NCBI RefSeq assembly: GCF_002302565.1
Contig: NZ_CP022382.1
Span: 877,001 to 941,000, forward strand
DNA length: 64,000 nt
Direction of reading: 5' to 3'
Source: Capnocytophaga canimorsus
Lineage (GTDB): Bacteria > Bacteroidota > Bacteroidia > Flavobacteriales > Flavobacteriaceae
Program-made: the position numbers and the translations under genes
Shown: positions 1 to 9,585 of the stretch, piece after piece
Layout: the number at the start of each line of letters is the position of its first letter
How positions within the stretch are numbered: position 1 is the first letter of the stretch
The notes under the pieces: generated by a model
Told to the model about the DNA's origin: nothing
Database searches by the model: none
Seen by the model: only the letters and a program-made list of their open reading frames with translations

Positions 1-3000
1 AACAGTGCTATTTGGCTTTATACAGCCCGTAGCTTTACTCTCAAAAGTTGCTGTAAATTGAGGACGATGCGTAATATTTATGATTTCTGTTTTCGGACAA
101 CCATATCGGTCAATAATCTTAACCTCAACGCTATTTATAGTAGGGCTAATCCCCACAAAATCATAACTTGTATTGATATAATTGTTTACGGTTTGTAAAG
201 CAGTCGCCGGATTTGCCGCATCGGCAATAGTTAAGGTATAAGGTGCTTCCCCTACAATATTGGTTACTTTTACAGTTACCGCCTGACCATAACAAGACGG
301 AGTTACTGCATTTGCCGTAAAGCCAATTGCCGGAGCCTGTTCAACTTTTATCGTTTGAGAAACTGTACACTCCGCTGAACGCAAGTAAACATCATATTCC
401 CCTACATTTGCCGAAGGTACGGCATAAGTATTTGTAGAAACAAAATTGGTAGGCATAGTTCCTTTAGGTACAAAAGCATACTCATACGTTCCATCACCAC
501 CTTGTGCTGTAACCTCTATTTTACCATCATTACAACTTGCCTTAGTGGCTTTGACTTGCATCATCAAACGAGGATGTATGGTTACCGTAACTGGTTGCTC
601 ACAACCATACGCATCAGAAACACGAATAGCATAAGTACCTTGTGAAAGATTATTAAATGTATAAGTCATTGGACTTCCCGCTAACGGATGTTGCCAAGCT
701 CCTGCGTTAATATTAAACTTATATCCTCCGTTACCATCGGTGACCGTTACTTTTATGGTTGCATCATTATTTCCAGAATAACAAGGTTCGATTTCCGTAT
801 TGAAAGTAATTGTTTTAGGTGCAGTTACCTCAAAAGGTGTTGGATACGAAAACTCACAACCTTTTGCATCTTTTACTACAAAGGTGTAATTTCCTGCTGA
901 TAAAGGCGTAAACACATTAGAATTCTGCCAAGAAGCTCCGTTATCTTTACTATACTGATAAGGCGATGTTCCGCCTGTGGCTTGTAATTCAACCGTTGCT
1001 CCAGCATTGTTACACTGCACAGGAACGGTTATTGTTGGGGGTTGTAATTGCAATGGATTAGGTTGTGTAACCGTTACATCAACTTCTTTTTCACAATCAA
1101 AAGTACCATCTGCTTTTTTGTATTGAACAAAAATCTTATACGAATTGGCAACAAGTGATTGCAAAACAATTGGAGAAGTAGTCATATTCACCCAAGAAAC
1201 CTTATTATCAACACTATAACGATACCCTTCTACATTATTAAAATTACTTACCGAAATTGTGATTTTTCCGTTATTCTCTCCATTACATCTTACGTGTTCT
1301 ACAATGGGTGTTCCTAATGAGAATGCTTTTCCGCTTTCCACATTGACAGAAACCGAAATGGTTTGCCAACAATCTTCGGCAGGAGCCACATTGTTTTGTT
1401 TGTAACGAATATGTATTTGATGAACTTTTGGAGTCATATTATTGAATACATTATTGGTAGTGTAATTCACACCTCCATCTGTACTATATTCATAATCAAA
1501 CGTTGCAGGTGTAGGCGTAAGTGTAAAGTTACCCGTACCATCACAATTATAGGTAATTATAGGATCAGTATTTACGGTTGGAGGTGTTGGCTCGGGGGCT
1601 ACCACCACAGTATGCAATAACGTACAACCTTTGCTATCGATTATCCTTACCTGATGTGTTCCAACAGGCAAATAATCCGTTGCATTATTTGAAGGCGTAC
1701 CCGTATTGAATTGGTATTGGTAAGGTGGCGTTCCTCCGTTAACATTTCGAACTGTTACTTTGGCTGTCTTGTCTGCACGGCAACTAATCAGTGTTTCTAC
1801 CACCACATTAGCCGTTAGAGCCGCATTGGGCTGGGTGATTGTAACAGATTCCTCTTTTTCACACTGATAAGCATCTACTACCTTAACTCTGTATGTTCCT
1901 TTTGGGAGATTTTCAAAAGTATTTTGGCTGCCTTTGTTTACTCCGTTAAGGAAATAGGTATAAGGAGGCACACCCCCTGTAACCGTCGCTACGATTTTTC
2001 CGGTACTATCTCCAAAACAATTCACGTGAGTTGGTGTGAGGGTTACCGTAGGCTGTACTGCTGGAGCTAAGGTACGTGCCACAGTTGTTTTACAGCCTTT
2101 ACTATCAATAATTTCAAAGGTATAGGTATCGGGCGTATCGGTGCTATATTCAATGGTACTTCCCGTTACGTTCTGCGGAGTTCCGCCATTAACTGTATAA
2201 GTATAAGGTGGATACCCGCCTCTTATAGTAACTTGTATTTTTCCTTGGTTATCAGGAGCTACTTTACAAGTAATTGGCTTAACAATAGTGGTGTTAGACG
2301 CATCTAATGCAAGAGCTATGGTTTCAGTAAGCGGTTTATCACAGCCATTGGCATCAATTACCTTAATGTTATATGTATTGGGCGTTAATCCGTTAAAGGT
2401 ATAAGAAGTATCATTCCCTTGATGTTTTTCAACATTATTGAGCAAATAACGATACGGTGCTGTTCCACCCGTAACCTCAACGGTAATACTTGCGGGTTGA
2501 GCAGCCGAATAACAATAGTTAGATGTTGTTGCAACAGATACATTAGGTGCTTGAGCGGCTGTAACTTCGAAAGTTTTTACTGGAGCAGCACAATCATTGG
2601 CATCAGTTACTTCAAGGCGATGTTGCCCTACTTGCGTTAATCCTGTAAATAAGGGTGAATTTTGTACTATGGGAGTATTGTCAGGTAACGTAAGCTTATA
2701 CTTAAGCGCTCCTGTACCTCCACGAGCAACTACATTGACGCTTACCGAAGTTACATCACAACGGATTAACTGGTCAGGGATATCATTCACTACAATTTCA
2801 TCAGGTGCTGTAATGGTAAAGTCCTTACTTACCTCACAATTGGTAGAGGTAGCATCGTAACGGAATTTTACGTTATAAGATTTTGCTGACAAATTCGGCA
2901 TCACAAACGGATTAGCCGTAGAAGTTTGCCAAGCACCACCATCTACTGAATAGACGTATCCGTTTGCCGTATCAAAGTTTTTAAGCGTTATACGATACGA

Positions 3001-6000
3001 ACCGTTGTTTCCGCCAAAACAAGTAGCATTTGTTGTAATTTGAGAATTAGCCACCTCAGCAAACGCTTTATCAGATTCTACCCTCACCTTAATAGTTTTG
3101 GTAAAACCACAGGTCTCAGGAATTTGATACAAATAAATATCATCAAGTACTAAGTCGTTACCTGCTGTTACTAAACTATACGAACGTACCACAGCATACA
3201 ATGTGGTATGTCCTTCTGGATTTAATGAGAAATTATAAACGTACCAATCGTTTTCACTTGTATTTTGAGGAACGCGAGGCGTGATTCGTTGAGCTACTAG
3301 CGGATTATTAGCTGCAATATCAGCCTCACTGGTATATAATTCTATGGATAAATCAGGATTTACTTCATCTGCTCCGCTTTGCATCAAGTTAAATACGGCT
3401 ATCGAAAATCGAATATTTTGATTTGGGATAACATCTTTCATTTCTCTCTGATAAAGAATGGCTCCCTCAGTTCCTAAAACATCTCCCACATTGATAAATA
3501 ATTTTCTTCCGTTAGGATTTCCTGAACGATCATTAGGTTGTCTTCCCCAAATAATTGGGTTCATACGATTAGATACCACATATTCCCCATCGTTTATATT
3601 CAAATTATCGTGATACGTGTACGTTTCAGGCTCACCTAAGCCATTTACAATGCGTCGTGTACCATCAGTATATAAAATGGTATTCGTGTTATTTCTTTGC
3701 CTTTGAGGCTCAAAGAAATATTTTGGATTGATATAAGGCGTAGTGACATTTTGCGTTCCTACCCCGAAATCTTCCAAAAATAATATATTGGGCGTAGGAG
3801 CGGTAGGGTCAGCATAAGAAATAGTTATGGTATGTTCACCTTCACCCAAATTATCAAAAACAGGAGAGGTTTGAGTGGTTGCTCCTCCATCAATGCTATA
3901 GACATATTGGTATCCAGGCTTATCATTAGTCAGAGTAATGGTTCCTTTTCCTTCACAATTATATGTAACCGAAGACTGAAAAATAGGATTTACTGGAGCA
4001 TTAGGAATAGTTACTTTCATCTGGTACTCACACCCTTGAGCATCGCGAACAAATATAGGAATATCTACCCCTGGAGCTACCTGCCCTTCTTTTTGACTTT
4101 GCCAAGTTTGCTTATTATCAAAGCTGTACTCATACGGTGGCGTTCCGCCTTGAACATTAGTTACACGCACCTCAGCTTTATCATTTCCTACACAACCTAC
4201 CAATTTCGAAACTCCTGCAAAGGCTACGGTTATAGGTCCGTTACCTTTATTGATGGTAATGGATTTGGTTAATGTACAACTTGTATTTCCTAAACTATAA
4301 ACTAAAGCAGGTACATAGTTTTGTGTAGGATTCAAATTAGCAAACACAGGGCTACTTTGAGTAGTTGCCCCACCATCAACACTATACGAAAGCGTATAGC
4401 CATTAGCATTGGTTACATTGATAATTTCAAGAGTAAGTGAAGCAGCACAATCTCTCAAAGTTTGTTTTACCTCAAAATCAGGCACTGGCAAAGGCTGTAC
4501 AGCAACATCATCAGTTGCCTCACAGTTATTAGCATCGACTACCTTGATGGTATAGTTTTGTGCCTGAGTTACTGTAAATTCATAGAAAGACTCCCCATAA
4601 TTGTAAACATAGTTATTTCCGCCATCAATGGAAAAGGCATAGTCGAGTTTTCCTCCTATAACATCGGCACGAATTATTGCTGTACCGCACATCAACCCTC
4701 TCACCACCTGAGCATTAACTTGTAATGGTGCGATACGGGTTACCTCTTCATATTTAGAAAGGTTACAACCATCAGGAGTGGTTACCTGTATATGATAGGT
4801 ACCTTCATTAAAGCCAGAGAAAGTAATATCAGAGGTTTGAGTCGCTGTAGCTTGTGCTACAATGCTTGAAGTGGCATCTGTAATTACATAATTGTAAGGT
4901 GGTAGCGCATCTGCCACCTGTACCCGAATGCTTCCTTTGGAGTTTTCACAAGCCAAAGGAGTAGTAGAAACCACTAGTTTAGGGGTCATTTTAATTATTT
5001 GTATGGGATTGCTTTCCAAAATACAAGGTTTATAGGTAGCATCCGCAGCCAATTTTTGACGTATCAAAACAGTGTATGAGTCTTCATTGGTGATATTATC
5101 AAAAATATTAGAATTCTGATAATTAACTACAATTACATTGCCACTATTTCGTAATGCGTATTCATAATTACTGGGGACATTGGTAACCTCAATACGCCCT
5201 GGCGTGTTACAAATGATATTTCGCCGACTAATTTTCGGATCAATTTCCGTTTTGGTAACCTTAAAATAATAAGTAGTAACACAATTATTTTGATAGGTAA
5301 TGCTCACTCGATAATCCCCCGCTTGAGAAACATTAAAGTTATTTTGAGTGCTTTGTGTCGCCCACGTACAACCATATAAGTTATAAACGGGACAACTGGC
5401 TACGTGGTCAGTAGGAATAGGGCAATCGTTTCGTTTTTGCCAAGCATACGATACGGCATTACCTATGTTGAGAATCAAATTCTTACTACTATTTTTACCA
5501 CATAAGTAAATTTGTGGGTATTTAATTCCGTCATTTCCACAGGTCAACACTTCACTAGCATAAGGTTCTATAGGATTTACCGCATTTGCCTGCTCGTGAA
5601 GCACCACCGTAATTTCTTCGGTCATATTTCTACAAGGTGGATTTGTTGTTTTTTCTACCCGATAAACTCCTGTTTGGGTAACTTCTATTGACGGAAATTT
5701 TCCATTCTTTATAACTTGATCAGGAATAGGAGCAGGATTGATTTTTATCCATTTATAATTATCAAAATCAGCACCAGCGGTAAGGGTTATTTTATCGCCA
5801 CACAAAATGGCTTGGCTTTTGCTGGTACAATCGGCTGTATCAACGATAAAATTGGAAGGACCTACCACGCCACCATCACAAGTGGTAAACTGGTTAAAAC
5901 TCTCAGCTTGGAAAGGAATGGTCGTAGTATTTTGAACCCCGAAATACGAAGCACTGGCTATGTTTTTAATTTCATTGGAACAAGCATCACGGAATTGATC

Positions 6001-7530
6001 GCAATTCTCGGCTACCTTTACGTTAAAACTAATGGTATGTTCTGTACTATTTTGTTTTACCAAATCTTCAGGAATGGTAAACTCAATATAATGGCTATTA
6101 TCAGGATTGGCTTTATTATAAGGCTCATAGCGATAAGTTACCCCAGTGGGTAATACAAGATTGGTAATTACATCATCAAAATGTAAATTAACATTAAGTT
6201 TATCTTTAATTTTCAATTGTTTAGCATCATCATTACCGATATTTCTGAATTTAATTCGGTATTGTAATTGTTGCCCCAAGGTAACATCTTGCCCTGTAAT
6301 ATCGGCAGGTGTTCCCGTTACGCTATAAACCCGTTTTTCCATAACGATTTTGGGTTCGATAACGTCAACAGCAAAAGCCATCATAAAAGGGAAAAATGCA
6401 TCTTGCCCTCCTTGGGAAGGGGCATTTTCTGGAACAATTGTAATTTCATCGGAATTGTTGGCTATAAGATTATTACCAGGATTTGGTATATCAAATATAC
6501 CTATATCAAATCCTAGCAAATTGGTACTGGCTGGATTTCTATCAAGATTAACCCCAGAAGTATTAGTAATTTTGCTATTAAAGAAATTAGGATTTGCTCC
6601 AGTACTATATCGCTGATTACCAGCATCAATCAAAACCCCCGAATTTGTTGGGCTTTTCATACTTAACTTATCTCCCGCTATACCTAATTCCCCTTCTAAA
6701 CTTGAGAAAGCAAATTTTGCTCTAACGGGTCCCAAAGGAATAGTTCTAAATCCAGACACTGGAATTTCTAATTTTGAATGTGCATTGTTTATGGTAGAAA
6801 AACCTTCAAATAAGGTGATGTGTTTACTAGGCATATTTGAATCTTCATAAACTATGAAAAGCGTCCATCCTGCGGTATAACCAACCCCTGAGGCTTCCCT
6901 TCCTATAGGAGCTTGAATGTCTGCCACAGTATAAGTTCCTGAAAAGTTAGTTGTATTAAGCAGATGTGTTACCTCTGTAGCATACACATAAGCACGTTGC
7001 TTATTCTCCTCTGTTCTATCCTGTCCACTAACTATTATACTAGGATTATCAAAAATCGCTGTCCCTGTCAGCTCTGTATAATTAGCCGCACCAGGCACCT
7101 TAAATTTTACATTTTTGTAACGTTGAGGTACCATATTACCAGCCGCTTTACCTACGTTAGTGTAAGCTGCTGTCCAATAAAGCACAGCTTTTCTTAGTTT
7201 GATACAAGCAGATGCTGGATAGGTCACATTTGCAGAACTCGAATTACGTGTTTTATTAGTAGTACCATTATATGCGCCATCTACATCAATATAATTGAGC
7301 TCAATAAAAGCATTTGAACCATTATCTCCTATATAAGGCGTATTTGCAGGATAACTTCCTACATTTAGAATGGAGTTTCCTACAACAATCATATCCCCTT
7401 TTATCGTTTCTTGATAACGGTCTTTTTTAAAAGGAACATGATTTTGAGCGAACAAATCGGCTCCGAAAAGCGTGAGTGTACTGATTACAGACAGTAATAC
7501 CTTCATTGGGAGAGTTTTTCGTACTTCCAT
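1..7530 (-). CDS. Giant secreted SprB-repeat adhesin-like protein (partial, C-terminus beyond left edge)
   Basis: The reading frame is open on the minus strand from an ATG at 7530 to base 1, giving 2510 codons without a stop. Residues 1-29 form a signal peptide ending near LFGADLFAQ; a second Met at residue 9 is an alternative start. Residues 30-380 are a globular head, and residues about 395-500 resemble a DUF11-type repeat (VTLGQQLQYRIKFRNIG). From about residue 570 onward there are many Ig-like/SprB repeats with the core GG-x-PPY-x-Y-x-x-N-G (for example GGVPPYTYFLNG, GGTPPYQYQFN). A different beta-rich module lies at about residues 1245-1475. SprB and its relatives are type IX secretion substrates used in gliding or adhesion. 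The expected C-terminal sorting domain would lie outside the window, so secretion by that route is inferred. Specific ligands cannot be read from the sequence. Confidence 0.85.
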   Translation of the reverse strand, partial: MEVRKTLPMKVLLSVISTLTLFGADLFAQNHVPFKKDRYQETIKGDMIVVGNSILNVGSYPANTPYIGDNGSNAFIELNYIDVDGAYNGTTNKTRNSSSANVTYPASACIKLRKAVLYWTAAYTNVGKAAGNMVPQRYKNVKFKVPGAANYTELTGTAIFDNPSIIVSGQDRTEENKQRAYVYATEVTHLLNTTNFSGTYTVADIQAPIGREASGVGYTAGWTLFIVYEDSNMPSKHITLFEGFSTINNAHSKLEIPVSGFRTIPLGPVRAKFAFSSLEGELGIAGDKLSMKSPTNSGVLIDAGNQRYSTGANPNFFNSKITNTSGVNLDRNPASTNLLGFDIGIFDIPNPGNNLIANNSDEITIVPENAPSQGGQDAFFPFMMAFAVDVIEPKIVMEKRVYSVTGTPADITGQDVTLGQQLQYRIKFRNIGNDDAKQLKIKDKLNVNLHFDDVITNLVLPTGVTYRYEPYNKANPDNSHYIEFTIPEDLVKQNSTEHTISFNVKVAENCDQFRDACSNEIKNIASASYFGVQNTTTIPFQAESFNQFTTCDGGVVGPSNFIVDTADCTSKSQAILCGDKITLTAGADFDNYKWIKINPAPIPDQVIKNGKFPSIEVTQTGVYRVEKTTNPPCRNMTEEITVVLHEQANAVNPIEPYASEVLTCGNDGIKYPQIYLCGKNSSKNLILNIGNAVSYAWQKRNDCPIPTDHVASCPVYNLYGCTWATQSTQNNFNVSQAGDYRVSITYQNNCVTTYYFKVTKTEIDPKISRRNIICNTPGRIEVTNVPSNYEYALRNSGNVIVVNYQNSNIFDNITNEDSYTVLIRQKLAADATYKPCILESNPIQIIKMTPKLVVSTTPLACENSKGSIRVQVADALPPYNYVITDATSSIVAQATATQTSDITFSGFNEGTYHIQVTTPDGCNLSKYEEVTRIAPLQVNAQVVRGLMCGTAIIRADVIGGKLDYAFSIDGGNNYVYNYGESFYEFTVTQAQNYTIKVVDANNCEATDDVAVQPLPVPDFEVKQTLRDCAASLTLEIINVTNANGYTLSYSVDGGATTQSSPVFANLNPTQNYVPALVYSLGNTSCTLTKSITINKGNGPITVAFAGVSKLVGCVGNDKAEVRVTNVQGGTPPYEYSFDNKQTWQSQKEGQVAPGVDIPIFVRDAQGCEYQMKVTIPNAPVNPIFQSSVTYNCEGKGTITLTNDKPGYQYVYSIDGGATTQTSPVFDNLGEGEHTITISYADPTAPTPNILFLEDFGVGTQNVTTPYINPKYFFEPQRQRNNTNTILYTDGTRRIVNGLGEPETYTYHDNLNINDGEYVVSNRMNPIIWGRQPNDRSGNPNGRKLFINVGDVLGTEGAILYQREMKDVIPNQNIRFSIAVFNLMQSGADEVNPDLSIELYTSEADIAANNPLVAQRITPRVPQNTSENDWYVYNFSLNPEGHTTLYAVVRSYSLVTAGNDLVLDDIYLYQIPETCGFTKTIKVRVESDKAFAEVANSQITTNATCFGGNNGSYRITLKNFDTANGYVYSVDGGAWQTSTANPFVMPNLSAKSYNVKFRYDATSTNCEVSKDFTITAPDEIVVNDIPDQLIRCDVTSVSVNVVARGGTGALKYKLTLPDNTPIVQNSPLFTGLTQVGQHRLEVTDANDCAAPVKTFEVTAAQAPNVSVATTSNYCYSAAQPASITVEVTGGTAPYRYLLNNVEKHQGNDTSYTFNGLTPNTYNIKVIDANGCDKPLTETIALALDASNTTIVKPITCKVAPDNQGKIQVTIRGGYPPYTYTVNGGTPQNVTGSTIEYSTDTPDTYTFEIIDSKGCKTTVARTLAPAVQPTVTLTPTHVNCFGDSTGKIVATVTGGVPPYTYFLNGVNKGSQNTFENLPKGTYRVKVVDAYQCEKEESVTITQPNAALTANVVVETLISCRADKTAKVTVRNVNGGTPPYQYQFNTGTPSNNATDYLPVGTHQVRIIDSKGCTLLHTVVVAPEPTPPTVNTDPIITYNCDGTGNFTLTPTPATFDYEYSTDGGVNYTTNNVFNNMTPKVHQIHIRYKQNNVAPAEDCWQTISVSVNVESGKAFSLGTPIVEHVRCNGENNGKITISVSNFNNVEGYRYSVDNKVSWVNMTTSPIVLQSLVANSYKIFVQYKKADGTFDCEKEVDVTVTQPNPLQLQPPTITVPVQCNNAGATVELQATGGTSPYQYSKDNGASWQNSNVFTPLSAGNYTFVVKDAKGCEFSYPTPFEVTAPKTITFNTEIEPCYSGNNDATIKVTVTDGNGGYKFNINAGAWQHPLAGSPMTYTFNNLSQGTYAIRVSDAYGCEQPVTVTIHPRLMMQVKATKASCNDGKIEVTAQGGDGTYEYAFVPKGTMPTNFVSTNTYAVPSANVGEYDVYLRSAECTVSQTIKVEQAPAIGFTANAVTPSCYGQAVTVKVTNIVGEAPYTLTIADAANPATALQTVNNYINTSYDFVGISPTINSVEVKIIDRYGCPKTEIINITHRPQFTATFESKATGCIKPNSTV

Positions 7531-7952
7531 TGTGTTGGGCTTTAGTTTCTAATTATCTTCTTAAACAAATACAATCAAACGACCAAAATCTTACGAAAAA
7601 TGAGCTCTCGTAAGATAATTATCTTATAAATCAAAATCAGTTATACCTTATATCTATAGTATAACTCCAATTAAAGTTTTTCCCAACATTTTTTGTTTGA
7701 TGATGTTACAAAAAGTATGATAATAATTTTTGACATCAAGTTTCGACTCGGCTCAGCCTAACAGCGTCTGTTTTTCTGTATCCTACTTTTTGAAAACACT
7801 TCTTTTTTAAATGCGACTGCAAAATTGGATTTGCAGCCACGTTACAAATATACACAATCTATCCATAAATTTTATTTATTTATCAATAGATTAACCAAAT
7901 AGTAATTATTGTCTATTTCATTTTACATTTCTCTATTGAAACGTTAAAGAAA
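7531..7952. other. Intergenic leader region upstream of the giant surface protein gene
   Basis: No gene is visible in this AT-rich gap. On the minus strand a TATATTTG box (7852-7845) is a possible -7 element for the surface-protein gene, which would give a leader of about 300 nt. Within that leader I see a perfect 9-bp inverted repeat (7588-7596 with 7608-7616), one copy of a palindromic repeat family (7710-7791) and a near-perfect stem around CTGCAAA/TTTGCAG (about 7813-7840). No -33 box fits at the usual spacing, so the promoter is tentative. Confidence 0.5.
7710..7791. repeat. MITE-like palindromic repeat, copy A (degenerate)
   Basis: The left end AAAAAGTATGATA is mirrored at the right end as TATCCTACTTTTT, with one mismatch. 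The centre carries TTCGACTCGGCTCAGCCTAA. The same arrangement, better preserved, is found at 29903-29990. The length is 82 bp and there is no coding capacity. Confidence 0.7.
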
Positions 7953-8597
7953 TTAAATTTTATTTTTATTTTTTAACAAGAAAAGTAGCCCTATTGGAAG
8001 TAATAACCCCACACTCAGAACAGGATGTACCACAATTATTTTCGGAAAATAGCACACTGCAATGATATAACCTGCTACTGCCCCACCAATATGAGCAGCG
8101 TGACCAATATTATCTCGGCGCGATTTCATTCCATATACCGAATAAAACAAATACCCAATAGCGAAAACATAGGCAGGCATCGGGATAAAAAATACATAAA
8201 TGTAATTACTTGGGGCAAACATAATAGCGGCATACAAAATCCCCATTACAGCGCCACTGGCACCAACGGCTGTGTAATGCGTTTCTTTGCGATGAAAATA
8301 CAACGAAAATAAACTACCCAAATAAAGCGCAACCAAATAAATAAGTAAAAAACCTACCTTACCCACAGCAAAAAGTACTACATCAGCAAAAAAATACAAG
8401 GTAAGCATATTAAAAATCAAATGTTGCCAATCAGCGTGTAGAAAACCACTGGTAAACATTCGCCAATACTCTCCTCGACGGATTTTACCAATATGAAATT
8501 TATATCGGTCAAAAAAATCCACTTTATTAAACCCTTGCATCGAAAACAAAACATTCGCCAATATCACCCCACCCGTAATCAATGATAATTTTTCCAT
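7953..8597 (-). CDS. Rhomboid-family intramembrane serine protease
   Basis: This 214-residue multi-spanning membrane protein should cleave transmembrane substrates within the inner membrane. From the ATG at 8597, the catalytic serine sits in GASG (Ser114) and the catalytic histidine in AAHIGG (His169). The HADWQHLIFNM motif (His54, His59, Asn63) matches the oxyanion-hole region of rhomboids, and about six hydrophobic segments are visible. A TTG at 8606 would extend the protein by three residues; I prefer the ATG because a TATATTTG -7 box lies at 8628-8621 on this strand, leaving a short leader. The gene is divergent from the acyltransferase at 8657, and their -7 boxes are almost back to back. 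Substrates are unknown. Confidence 0.88.
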   Translation of the reverse strand: MEKLSLITGGVILANVLFSMQGFNKVDFFDRYKFHIGKIRRGEYWRMFTSGFLHADWQHLIFNMLTLYFFADVVLFAVGKVGFLLIYLVALYLGSLFSLYFHRKETHYTAVGASGAVMGILYAAIMFAPSNYIYVFFIPMPAYVFAIGYLFYSVYGMKSRRDNIGHAAHIGGAVAGYIIAVCYFPKIIVVHPVLSVGLLLPIGLLFLLKNKNKI

Positions 8598-8606
8598 AAA
8601 TTCCAA

Positions 8607-8638
8607 TTGAAATTTTCCGCCAAATATAACTATATTTG
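8607..8638 (+). promoter_or_regulatory. Bacteroidetes-type promoter for the acyltransferase gene, abutting a divergent -7 box
   Basis: A -33 TTG (8607-8609), a 21-bp spacer and a -7 TATATTTG (8631-8638) precede the ATG at 8657. Two bases away, on the other strand, a second TATATTTG (8628-8621) faces the rhomboid gene. Confidence 0.6.
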
Positions 8639-8656
8639 CTAAATTTTTAACCCTTG

Positions 8657-9517
8657 ATGAACTTATTAATCTACATACTTGCTTTTCCAGTAATTTGGTT
8701 AGTGTCGGTTCTACCGTTCCGATGGCTGTATATTTTTTCTGATTTTGTTTACCTTTTTGTGTATAAAATATTCAAATATAGAGTAGAAGTAGTCCGAAAA
8801 AACCTCAGCATCGCTTTTCCTGATAAAACGGAAGCAGAAAAACGAAACATTGAAAGAAAATTCTATCACCATATGTGTGATATGTTTTTAGAAATGGTAA
8901 AGTCATACCATATGTCGGAAAAGGAAATCAAAAAACGTATGGTTTACACCAATATCGAACTGATTAAACCTTATGAGAATTCACGGAGTATCATATTTTT
9001 ATGCGGACATTATGCCAGTTATGAGTGGTTAATGTCCTTAGGCTATTTCCTAAAACACAAATCTTACGGACTTTACACCCCCATTACCAATCCGTATTTT
9101 GACCGATTGGTCAAAAAAATCCGTATGAAGCATCGTGGCTTTTTAATATCAAGATATGCTGCTGCCTCGGAAATGAAAAAACACCGCGATGAAAACACCA
9201 TTGCTTGTTATGGTTTCGCTGCAGACCAATCTCCATCAAGCTCAAAAAGTTATCGCAGAGAATTTTTAGGAAAAATCGTACCCGTATTTACTGGAGCTGA
9301 GCGTTTGGGCAAACAGCTCAATACCGTGATGGTTTATGCAAAAATCGAAAAAGTAAAGCGTGGGTACTATCAATGTACCTTTGAAATCCTTGCTGAAAAC
9401 CCTAATGAAATGCCAAATTACCAAATTACTGACTTATTTTTTGAACGCCTCAACCAGCAGATATACCAAAAACCCGAGTATTACCTGTGGACACACAATC
9501 GTTTCAAAAGAATGTAG
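8657..9517 (+). CDS. Lysophospholipid/lipid A acyltransferase (LpxL/HtrB family)
   Basis: This 286-residue protein has an N-terminal membrane anchor (about residues 2-25) followed by the LpxL/HtrB acyltransferase fold. The HX4E catalytic motif is visible as HYASYE (near residues 118-123), and a family-typical ADQSP segment follows near residue 190. It should transfer an acyl chain to a lipid A precursor at the cytoplasmic face of the inner membrane. A TTG immediately before the ATG at 8657 is in frame, but the ATG is the likelier start. The tail YYLWTHNRFKR is typical of the family. The neighbours (rhomboid upstream on the other strand, heme A synthase downstream) do not suggest a dedicated lipid A operon. 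The exact acyl position cannot be assigned. Confidence 0.85.
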   Translation: MNLLIYILAFPVIWLVSVLPFRWLYIFSDFVYLFVYKIFKYRVEVVRKNLSIAFPDKTEAEKRNIERKFYHHMCDMFLEMVKSYHMSEKEIKKRMVYTNIELIKPYENSRSIIFLCGHYASYEWLMSLGYFLKHKSYGLYTPITNPYFDRLVKKIRMKHRGFLISRYAAASEMKKHRDENTIACYGFAADQSPSSSKSYRREFLGKIVPVFTGAERLGKQLNTVMVYAKIEKVKRGYYQCTFEILAENPNEMPNYQITDLFFERLNQQIYQKPEYYLWTHNRFKRM

Positions 9518-9585
9518 TTGGTTAGGGGTTAGGAATTAGTTATTAGCACTTGAACTTTAAACTTTGGACTTTAAACCTATAAAAA

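Noticed and set aside
3832..4272. A 146-codon plus-strand ORF and several others across 1-7500
   Set aside because: They are antisense to the continuous minus-strand surface-protein frame, have odd composition rich in Ile, Cys and Arg, and contain no family motif.
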